Origin: an uncultured Treponema sp.
GTDB lineage: Bacteria > Spirochaetota > Spirochaetia > Treponematales > Treponemataceae
Direction of reading: 5' to 3'
Assembly: GCA_905372205.1 (NCBI GenBank)
Contig: CAJPOH010000093.1
Span: 1-5,151, forward strand
Length of the DNA stretch: 5,151 nucleotides
Positions 1 through 5,151 of this stretch are shown here, one piece after another. Within the stretch, counting starts at the first letter, position 1, and the number at the start of each line of letters is the position of its first letter. The translations under genes and the position numbers were made by a program. The notes below the pieces were generated by a model. The model was not told the origin of the DNA, made no database searches, and saw nothing but the letters and a program-made list of their open reading frames with translations.

Positions 1-1466
1 GGTGGCATACTAGACATTGAAGCTAAGTATATAGCAACAATGAACGAAGTGAATATCAATGTTTTGAATATTAGAGGAATATGAACATACACTCTAAATA
101 ATTTCTTTCTAAAATTATTTGTTGGAATCTGCATAAAAAGACCAAAGCAAATAAGAGAAAGAATGAAAGGAGTTGTAATTTTTAGAGGCACATTGATATT
201 CGATAGTGATGAAAGAAAAATTACAACATCTCTTGGTGTTTCACTTCTAAAAATAAGCCAACTAATGTTGATAAAAATAAAGACAAAAAGCACTTTGATA
301 GGTAAAAAAATAAAATAAGAAAAAGGTCTTCTTTTTTCATTAAGCAAACCTTCTTCCTCAAAATCAATACGCTTTAGTTTGTTTTTTTCATGTACTATCT
401 TTTCAATAGAAAGAGCTACACCCTGCAAAATACCCCAGAGCAAAAAATTAACCTTCATTCCATGCCAGAGTCCTGCTATTATCATTGTGAAGCATAAAGC
501 AAATGTTGTTCTTGCAATAGAGAAGCGAGAGCCCCCAAGCGGAAAATACACATAGTCTCTAAGCCACGTAGAAAAACTTATATGCCATCTTCTCCAAAAT
601 TCGCTCACACTAGGAGATAGGTATGGTCTATTAAAATTGTCAGGAGTCTTAAAGCCCAAAAGTAATGCAATGGCTATTGCCATATCACTGTAGCCAGAAA
701 AATCTGCATATATAGAGATAGTGAAAGCTAATAAGGCAAGAACAAGCTCCACAGTGTTATAACTACTAGGAGAAGCAAAAACCTTATCACTAACCAAAAC
801 TAAGAGAAAAGAAGAAAGAATAAGTTTTTTAAAAAGACCACTCATCAAAAGCAACATAGCTTTGTCTAATTCTATTACCTTATAGCCTAATTTATCTGCG
901 TTTAATGCTCTTGGTAGTTCCATAAAAAAATACGAAGCATTGACTATAGGACCAGAAAGTAATTGTGGAAAAAATGAAACATACAAAAGAGTGTCTAAAA
1001 AGTTTTTTCTTCCAACTCTCATCTTGCATAAGTAAATATCAAAATTATAACTCATACACTTGAATGTGTAGTAAGATATTCCTATTGGTAAAAAGAACGA
1101 AGATGTTATGTGTGGAAGCAACGTCCCAGCATCAAAGACACTAGGAAATATATAAGTTAAAAAGAGGAGAACATCATAAAGATATTTAAAAGAAAAAAGA
1201 TATAAAATATTTAAGAATGTGATAATCCATATTACAACAACTCTCACGTTGTGCTCTTTTTCTTTGCTCAAGATTAAACCAAATAGGTAGTTGATTATTG
1301 TAACAGTAAAAAGCAAAAGACAAAAGCGAATATTCCAACTTGCATAAAAAAGATAAGAAGCAAATAACAAAAGAAACTTTCGCCAATTCTCATCCTTAAA
1401 AACATACCAATATAAGAGAAAAACAATTACAAAGAAAAAGAAAAACTGAAAAGTTGGAAATAGCAT
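1..1466 (-). CDS. MBOAT-family O-acyltransferase, AlgI/PatA-like (3' end off the left edge)
   Basis: This is a multi-pass inner-membrane acyltransferase of the MBOAT family, of the AlgI/PatA type that helps move acyl (usually acetyl) groups across the membrane onto an exported glycan. Translation from ATG at 1466 runs 488 codons without a stop to the window edge, so only the last few residues should be missing (AlgI-type proteins are about 460-520 residues). The N-terminus MLFPTFQFFF is typical. Family signatures appear in order: FFPQLLSGPI (165-174), YADFSGYSDMAIAIALLLGF (253-272), NRPYLSPSVSEFWRRWH (279-295) leading into WLRDYVYFPLGGS (301-313), AGLWHG (331-336), which carries the presumed catalytic His335, and NISWLIFRS (400-408). 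A charged loop at about 356-382 separates hydrophobic segments. The gene starts 3 nt after the flbB stop and has no good Shine-Dalgarno, which suggests translational coupling. Acceptor and acyl donor cannot be read from the sequence, and an AlgJ/PatB-like partner, if present, lies outside. The family call is secure; the symbol algI would over-specify the substrate. Confidence 0.95.
   Translation of the reverse strand, partial: MLFPTFQFFFFFVIVFLLYWYVFKDENWRKFLLLFASYLFYASWNIRFCLLLFTVTIINYLFGLILSKEKEHNVRVVVIWIITFLNILYLFSFKYLYDVLLFLTYIFPSVFDAGTLLPHITSSFFLPIGISYYTFKCMSYNFDIYLCKMRVGRKNFLDTLLYVSFFPQLLSGPIVNASYFFMELPRALNADKLGYKVIELDKAMLLLMSGLFKKLILSSFLLVLVSDKVFASPSSYNTVELVLALLAFTISIYADFSGYSDMAIAIALLLGFKTPDNFNRPYLSPSVSEFWRRWHISFSTWLRDYVYFPLGGSRFSIARTTFALCFTMIIAGLWHGMKVNFLLWGILQGVALSIEKIVHEKNKLKRIDFEEEGLLNEKRRPFSYFIFLPIKVLFVFIFINISWLIFRSETPRDVVIFLSSLSNINVPLKITTPFILSLICFGLFMQIPTNNFRKKLFRVYVHIPLIFKTLIFTSFIVAIYLASMSSMP
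172..227. repeat. 12-bp perfect inverted repeat inside the MBOAT gene
   Basis: GTTGTAATTTTT at 172-183 is the exact reverse complement of AAAAATTACAAC at 216-227, leaving a 32-nt loop. It lies inside the coding frame of the MBOAT gene (residues about 414-432), so it could form a weak AT-rich hairpin in the mRNA. There is no run of T residues after either arm that would suggest a terminator. It may be coincidence in AT-rich DNA. Confidence 0.3.
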
Positions 1467-1469
1467 AGC

Positions 1470-2090
1470 CTATTTTAATGTTAAAGGTTTATTCGACATT
1501 TTTCTTTGTATTTGAGCAGCCCTTGTAGGTGGCATGAGAGAAAACCAATAAGAAACCAAAGAAGTTTTGCCTTCTCTAGTTGCTATTTCTTCTGTCGCTC
1601 GTAGTACATCGATAATATCTTGGTCGTCCATTTCGAGTAAGTTTGCAACAGCATTTTCTGGTCGCATACCATTCATATATATAGCAATCTGATTGATATT
1701 TCTAGCCCTATCATCCGTTTCTTCCATTATCTGTTGGAATGATTTTTCTTTTTCCTCTATGGAGGTTTTCCTATCATTTAATTCTTCTGCTATTTTCAAG
1801 TTCTCTTTCTTTTCTGCTTCTAACTCACTTTGAAACTTATCAAGCTCTTCCTTTCTTGTTTCTAATGCTTTTATCCTTTTTGCGTATCTATCATTTTCTA
1901 GGTCAGCAATTTCATCAGCACTAGTTGCCACTCCTTGCGGTGTTTTACGCCCAAAAAGAGAGTATATAGGAGAGAACATTCCCCTCGTGTGAACGAGCCC
2001 CAAATAATCAAACCAAAGAAGCCCCCCAAGCACTAAAACAATAATTAAAATTAAAAGAACAAAAACTCGCATCACAGAGCCTTTAGACAT
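1470..2090 (-). CDS. flbB: Flagellar collar protein FlbB (spirochaete periplasmic flagellum)
   Basis: This 206-residue protein has a single membrane anchor at about 8-26, then WFDYLG (26-31), a charged heptad-rich coiled coil at about 63-127, and a compact C-terminal domain (about 131-199) resembling MgtE-N/MotE, ending in SLMPPTRAAQIQRKM (184-198). This layout and length match FlbB, which in Borrelia is a basal component of the periplasmic flagellar collar and affects motor assembly, flagellar orientation and cell shape. The predicted topology is N-terminus in the cytoplasm with the coiled coil and C-terminal domain in the periplasm. The ATG at 2090 has a strong GGAGGG only 3 nt upstream. 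A second ATG at 2072 (Met7) is preceded by AAAGG at 7 nt and would still keep the anchor, so the start is not certain. The gene lies 28 nt after hflC and 3 nt before the MBOAT gene. An alternative reading is a generic MotE-like protein, but the spirochaete-like neighbourhood and the C-terminal motif favour FlbB. Confidence 0.8.
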   Translation of the reverse strand: MSKGSVMRVFVLLILIIVLVLGGLLWFDYLGLVHTRGMFSPIYSLFGRKTPQGVATSADEIADLENDRYAKRIKALETRKEELDKFQSELEAEKKENLKIAEELNDRKTSIEEKEKSFQQIMEETDDRARNINQIAIYMNGMRPENAVANLLEMDDQDIIDVLRATEEIATREGKTSLVSYWFSLMPPTRAAQIQRKMSNKPLTLK

Positions 2091-2093
2091 ATT

Positions 2094-2099
2094 CCCTCC
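2094..2099 (-). promoter_or_regulatory. Ribosome binding site of flbB with short spacing
   Basis: GGAGGG on the minus strand is the strongest Shine-Dalgarno in the window. It stands only 3 nt (AAT) before the ATG at 2090. It sits in the 28-nt hflC-flbB gap, the longest gap between genes here, which otherwise shows no hairpin or promoter-like element. Confidence 0.6.
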
Positions 2100-2118
2100 A
2101 AAACAAATACATTAAAAA

Positions 2119-3090
2119 TTAGAATGAATATAAATGCTTAAAATAATCCATATCTGTAGATAAAATCTTATCACTAGCTGGTAACGACTTTCTATAATTT
2201 TCCATACTCTTCCAAAAAGTATAAAACTCTATATCTTTCCTATAGGAAGAAGCATAAATAGAAGCTGCCTTAGCATCTGCTTCTCCTTTTATTTTTTCTG
2301 CCTCAGAATAAGCTTTTGAAAGGATACTTCGCTTTTCATTCTCAAGCTTTCCTAGCCATTCAGCCTTTTTACCTTCACCTGTGGATCTAAATGTTTGTGC
2401 AATTTGATTCCGATCTTTAATCATTCTACTAAAAACAGAATTCTGTAATTCGTCAGAATACTTAATTTGCTTGAATATAACATCAATAACCTCAATACCA
2501 AGCTCATCTAGTTGACTATTAGCTTTTTTCAAAATTTCATTTGCCAATGCTGAACGTCCTTTTGAAATCTTTGAGTATGTAATGTTTTCAGGTGAAAGTT
2601 GGTCAATTCTAATTTCATCATTATTTATATCAAATTTTTCTTTATGTGTACTTTCATTGATGATGTTTGAAGAACGTACAATATCATCCAAAGAATTGAC
2701 TGTTACGATGTCTCTAACAGAAGAATCTACAATATCAGAAAGACGCGAAAAAGCAGCTTGATATGTGACAAGAGATTGATAAAACTTCTTTATATCAGAT
2801 ATTCTCCAACGACTAGTTGTGTCAACCTCAATAAACTGCTTTTCTTTTGTGAGAATCTTTTGTGGATCTCCATCAAGCCTTAACAACTTTGCTGTATATC
2901 TATTCACATTATGCAAAAAAGGAACTTTGAAGTGAAGTCCTGCATTTGTTTCAGTACAAACAACCTCTCCAAATTTTGTTATAATTGCAACCTCACCTTC
3001 TTCCAATACATAAAAAGCTTGGAAAAAAGAAAATAAGCACAACACAAAAATAATAACAATCGTAATAACATTACTTTTAATTTTTTTCAT
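2119..3090 (-). CDS. hflC: HflC, SPFH-domain membrane protein
   Basis: HflC pairs with HflK in a large inner-membrane complex that, in E. coli, encloses the FtsH protease and modulates membrane-protein turnover. The 323-residue product (E. coli HflC is about 334) has one N-terminal membrane helix (about 7-27), then the SPFH core starting with FYVLEEGEVAIITKFGEVV (26-44) and AGLHFKVPFLHNVNRY (50-65). The diagnostic HflC C-terminal half follows: RMIKDRNQIAQTFRSTGEGK (222-241), a charged helix with AYSEAEKIKGEADAKAASIY (260-279), FYTFWKSMENY (289-299) and the ending ILSTDMDYFKHLY (309-321). The bulk is expected in the periplasm. Residues about 143-180 form a hydrophilic stretch that looks like an insertion relative to the shorter proteobacterial protein. 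The ATG is the only usable start, because an in-frame stop lies just upstream. The gene begins 7 nt after hflK, and the two are almost certainly co-translated. The family call is secure. Confidence 0.95.
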   Translation of the reverse strand: MKKIKSNVITIVIIFVLCLFSFFQAFYVLEEGEVAIITKFGEVVCTETNAGLHFKVPFLHNVNRYTAKLLRLDGDPQKILTKEKQFIEVDTTSRWRISDIKKFYQSLVTYQAAFSRLSDIVDSSVRDIVTVNSLDDIVRSSNIINESTHKEKFDINNDEIRIDQLSPENITYSKISKGRSALANEILKKANSQLDELGIEVIDVIFKQIKYSDELQNSVFSRMIKDRNQIAQTFRSTGEGKKAEWLGKLENEKRSILSKAYSEAEKIKGEADAKAASIYASSYRKDIEFYTFWKSMENYRKSLPASDKILSTDMDYFKHLYSF

Positions 3091-3113
3091 ATCCTTACTA
3101 CTTTATATCCTTA
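3089..3113 (-). promoter_or_regulatory. Tandem Shine-Dalgarno-like repeats at the hflK-hflC junction
   Basis: The minus strand carries TAAGGATAT twice (3113-3105 and 3097-3089), separated by AAAGTAG, which contains the hflK stop. The AAGGAT of the first copy is 16 nt from the hflC ATG, and the second copy runs into the ATG itself. Neither AAGGA has the usual 5-9 nt spacing, so hflC translation may depend on ribosomes arriving from hflK. The repeat is seen directly; its role is inferred. Confidence 0.4.
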
Positions 3114-4033
3114 AATGGTAAAAAATTCTTTAGGTTTTTATCAACTATAGTAAGCTTTTCACTATTTTCAAAGATATCGCTCAAAGCTTCCAAATACAAA
3201 CGTCTTTTTGTTATAACAGGCGATTTTATATATTCATCATAAACAAGATTAAAACGAGCAACATCTCCTTCTGCGACGTTAATTCTCTCTGCAGCATAAC
3301 CTTGAGCTTGCTGAAGCCACTGATCTGCTTCACCTTTAGTCTTTGGAATTTCACGGTTATATGCTTCTTTTCCTTCATTTATAAGTCTATTCATATCTTG
3401 TATTGCAATATTCACATCTTCAAACGCTTCTTGAACAGCAAGAGGAGGTGTTACATTTTGTAATTGCACTGATGAAACAGAAATACCTAAGCCCAAACCT
3501 TCATACTTTTCATTCATAATAGTTTTTGCAAAAGCTTGAATATTGTTTCGCTCTTCTCCCATTATATCCAAAATTGCCCTATCTCCAACAAGACTATTAA
3601 TTGTAGCCCTAGAAACATCTCTAATTGTATTTTCTCTCTCATTTTCGTACACGTTAAAAAGCCATGCTTTAGGGTCAACTATTCTATATTGAACAACCCA
3701 TTCTACATTTAAGATATTTAAGTCTCCTGTAAGCATGGAAGATTCAAGAACTAAGTTGTTTTCCCACGTACTTCTCTCGCCTAAATTAGACGTTCTAAAA
3801 CCAAATTCTTCTTTTTGCACTATGGTAACAGGTACATAATAGATTTTGTCTATAAAAGGAATTATAACGTGTAGACCAGGTTGCAATATTGTATGATATT
3901 TTCCAAGACGCAAAACAACGCCATTATCAGTGGTTTTTACCATTTTAACACTAGAAATACCAATGATTAAAACTAAAATGACTAATATAGCCCATTTCAA
4001 TGTTTTCAAAACATTCTTCTTAATATCTATCAC
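3098..4033 (-). CDS. hflK: HflK, SPFH-domain membrane protein (short form)
   Basis: HflK is the partner of HflC in the FtsH-associated SPFH complex. The 311-residue product has a single membrane helix (about 12-27) followed by the SPFH domain: VVLRLGKYHTILQPGLHVIIPF (39-60, start and end motifs), NVEWVVQYRIVDPKAWLFNV (109-128), IRDVSRATINSLVGDRAI (137-154) and the HflK hallmark QNVTPPLAVQEAFEDVNIAI (192-211). A charged, Ala/Glu-rich helix follows, with KGEADQWLQQAQGYAAERIN (233-252) and AEGDVARFNLVYDEY (254-268). It is about 100 residues shorter than E. coli HflK (419): the glycine/proline-rich cytoplasmic N-terminal extension and the long C-terminal tail are absent. The start is GTG at 4033, supported by AAGGGG 6 nt upstream; the next Met (residue 31) would remove the membrane helix. 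It lies 10 nt after the GH57-type gene and 7 nt before hflC. HflK is distinguished from HflC by the PP..V..AF.DV motif and by its position first in the pair. Confidence 0.93.
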   Translation of the reverse strand: MIDIKKNVLKTLKWAILVILVLIIGISSVKMVKTTDNGVVLRLGKYHTILQPGLHVIIPFIDKIYYVPVTIVQKEEFGFRTSNLGERSTWENNLVLESSMLTGDLNILNVEWVVQYRIVDPKAWLFNVYENERENTIRDVSRATINSLVGDRAILDIMGEERNNIQAFAKTIMNEKYEGLGLGISVSSVQLQNVTPPLAVQEAFEDVNIAIQDMNRLINEGKEAYNREIPKTKGEADQWLQQAQGYAAERINVAEGDVARFNLVYDEYIKSPVITKRRLYLEALSDIFENSEKLTIVDKNLKNFLPFKDIK

Positions 4034-4039
4034 TAATAA

Positions 4040-4045
4040 CCCCTT
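4040..4045 (-). promoter_or_regulatory. Ribosome binding site of hflK, overlapping the upstream stop codon
   Basis: The minus strand reads AAGGGG, 6 nt before the GTG at 4033. The two A bases belong to the TAA stop of the GH57-type gene. This well-spaced Shine-Dalgarno fixes the GTG start of hflK and places it where a terminating ribosome could reinitiate. Confidence 0.7.
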
Positions 4046-5151
4046 AAAGTTTATTTTTTTTAGAATCCAGTATTCTAAAAAACATCATCTTTTCAGTATC
4101 ATGCTCTGGTTCTAATTCTATGCTCCAGTAAAACAAAATACGCAAGCCTGTTACATTACTAGTTATAGTTTCGGCATTTTTTCTGTATATTGGAACTAAA
4201 ATAATGTTAGATGGCTCATTTAATTCCATAGTGAATTTTATTCTACCATCTATATCAATTATTTGTAGCCATGGAATAGATTTGAACACAGGGTATGTCA
4301 GAAGTTCTTCTATCTGCAAATCTTTTTTCATATCTTCTGCATATATTGAAATTTTAGACGACTTCTTATTTGTGGCTTCAAATGCCAAAGACATTTCAAC
4401 CATAAAGAAGGAAGAAACTTTGATGGAAGAATCATTTTTTAAGATATACTGAACTTCCATACTATCATCCGTTAAAGCGTATTTCTTTTTTAACGAAAGA
4501 GCAACAGCAATATTATTAGAAAGTTTTAAGATGCCTTCGGTTTTAAGTTGTAGGTTCTTTTTGATGTTGTTATGAGAAACATATTGATAAAAATTATTTG
4601 CGAACACAGAATTTGTTGTGATCGACCTATAATCTTTTTCTCGAATCCTTTCTAATTCTTTTGAGGAAACCAAATGGTCAATAAAAAGTCCATGTTCTCC
4701 TGCCATATATGTATAATTTTTATAGACATTAAGAACGTCCATTTCAAAGACTTTGCCACCTATGTGGTGGACATACATATTGATATCTTCACGCTGAAAC
4801 AAGAACTCTTTCACTCCATCCATATTAAAGTCATGACTTAAAATAGAAGTGCTGAATTTACCGGGCAATCTTGATTGCTTTTCTGCTAAAAGCAAGTTTC
4901 TATAACACCACTGAATGAGCTTGTGCTTATGGTTTATATTTTTGTTTTCTAAATCAAACAACACAGCAGTCTGGGCTTTCCATAAATCTTGCAAAGCAAT
5001 ATTCTTCCTAGATTTTTCACCTCTTATTTGATTACACAGGGTGTATACATATTGTATCTTACAATACAAAAGACGCAAAACGTCATCCGTAAAAATAGCT
5101 TTTTTAATTGATGCGTCAAATGTTTTGCCAGCTAAAACAACATTTGATGAA
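4044..5151 (-). CDS. Glycoside hydrolase family 57 / 4-alpha-glucanotransferase-type protein, C-terminal part (5' end off the right edge)
   Basis: The reading frame is open to the right edge, giving 368 residues before the TAA at 4044-4046; numbering here is from the first complete codon (5150). In-frame TTG codons such as the one at 5078 are internal, because 24 sense codons precede it without a stop. Residues about 25-95 are helical and include DLWKAQ (55-60) and CYRNLLLAEK (82-91), resembling the helical DUF1925 module. From about 104 it resembles the DUF1926 beta-sandwich: SHDFNMDGVKEFLFQREDIN (105-124), HHIGGKVFEMDVL (128-140), EVQYILKNDSS (232-242), FFMVEMSLAF (248-257) and FYWSIELEPEHD (340-351). 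These two modules follow the GH57 catalytic barrel in 4-alpha-glucanotransferases and related alpha-amylases that act on alpha-1,4-glucans. The barrel with its catalytic residues must lie beyond 5151, so activity cannot be judged, and the modules look divergent. No signal peptide can be assessed. The stop overlaps the hflK Shine-Dalgarno, which places it in the same operon. Family call is moderate to good; specific enzyme activity is an inference. Confidence 0.7.
   Translation of the reverse strand, partial: SSNVVLAGKTFDASIKKAIFTDDVLRLLYCKIQYVYTLCNQIRGEKSRKNIALQDLWKAQTAVLFDLENKNINHKHKLIQWCYRNLLLAEKQSRLPGKFSTSILSHDFNMDGVKEFLFQREDINMYVHHIGGKVFEMDVLNVYKNYTYMAGEHGLFIDHLVSSKELERIREKDYRSITTNSVFANNFYQYVSHNNIKKNLQLKTEGILKLSNNIAVALSLKKKYALTDDSMEVQYILKNDSSIKVSSFFMVEMSLAFEATNKKSSKISIYAEDMKKDLQIEELLTYPVFKSIPWLQIIDIDGRIKFTMELNEPSNIILVPIYRKNAETITSNVTGLRILFYWSIELEPEHDTEKMMFFRILDSKKNKL

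Noticed and set aside
1186..1386. A small 66-codon minus-strand reading frame that could be taken for a short membrane protein
   Set aside because: It is in a different frame inside the MBOAT gene, whose own frame is continuous and carries all family motifs.
1..1466. Possibility that the left third of the window is non-coding or holds a broken acyltransferase gene
   Set aside because: Translation from 1466 gives 488 uninterrupted codons with motifs in the expected order and one constant frame to the edge, so there is no frameshift or stop.
1739..1924. Plus-strand reading frame of 61 codons
   Set aside because: It lies opposite the flbB coiled coil; Glu/Lys-rich codons read backwards give a Leu/Phe/Ser-rich artefact.
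2091..2118. A terminator or promoter in the 28-nt gap between hflC and flbB
   Set aside because: There is no inverted repeat followed by T residues and no paired -35/-10 pattern; the gap holds only the flbB ribosome binding site.
3930..4115. Plus-strand reading frame of 61 codons spanning the hflK start
   Set aside because: It is antisense to the hflK membrane helix and the GH57 end, with no recognisable domain or ribosome binding site.
4204..4452. Plus-strand reading frame of 82 codons
   Set aside because: It is fully antisense to the well-supported DUF1926-like region and resembles no known protein.
5076..5078. TTG at 5078 as the start of the GH57-type gene
   Set aside because: The frame continues upstream to the window edge without a stop, and the recognised modules normally follow a large N-terminal catalytic domain, so the true start is outside.
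1..5151. CRISPR array, tRNA/rRNA, insertion sequence, toxin-antitoxin or defence genes
   Set aside because: Genes cover nearly the whole window, no regularly spaced repeats are present, and none of the five products belongs to such a system. SPFH proteins occur in some defence contexts, but the pair here is a standard hflK-hflC.

Overview
This is an AT-rich window (roughly one third G+C by eye) with five genes, all on the minus strand and packed end to end. The gene content points to a spirochaete, most likely a Treponema-like organism. The best clue is the 206-residue protein at 1470-2090. It has one N-terminal membrane anchor, a coiled coil and a C-terminal MgtE-N/MotE-like domain, the architecture of FlbB, a protein of the periplasmic flagellar collar of spirochaetes. 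The neighbouring HflK and HflC sequences also look spirochaete-like. I assign the organism by family recognition, not by a search.

Layout in transcription order (right to left): (1) the C-terminal 368 residues of a glycoside hydrolase family 57 / 4-alpha-glucanotransferase-type protein, open to the right edge (4044 to beyond 5151); (2) hflK, 4033-3098, GTG start; (3) hflC, 3090-2119; (4) flbB, 2090-1470; (5) an AlgI/PatA-like MBOAT O-acyltransferase from 1466 leftward, uninterrupted for 488 codons and open to the left edge. The MBOAT gene is easily missed because its stop codon lies outside the window, but its family motifs are very clear. The gaps between genes are 10, 7, 28 and 3 nt, so there is no stretch of non-coding DNA longer than 28 bases. 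I see no promoter, terminator, RNA gene, mobile element or CRISPR array. The window looks like the middle of one polycistronic unit.

How the genes may work together: HflK and HflC are SPFH membrane proteins that form a large inner-membrane complex around the FtsH protease in bacteria where this has been studied. FlbB is an inner-membrane-anchored collar protein of the periplasmic flagellar motor. The MBOAT protein is a multi-pass acyltransferase that would modify an envelope or secreted glycan. The GH57-type protein acts on alpha-glucans if it is a typical family member. A shared function is not established. The arrangement suggests an envelope or flagellar-motor theme, with membrane quality control and glycan chemistry encoded beside a motor part. 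I find no defence system or other clearly new machinery. The most interesting points are the gene neighbourhood itself and the unusual translation-initiation sites at three of the junctions.
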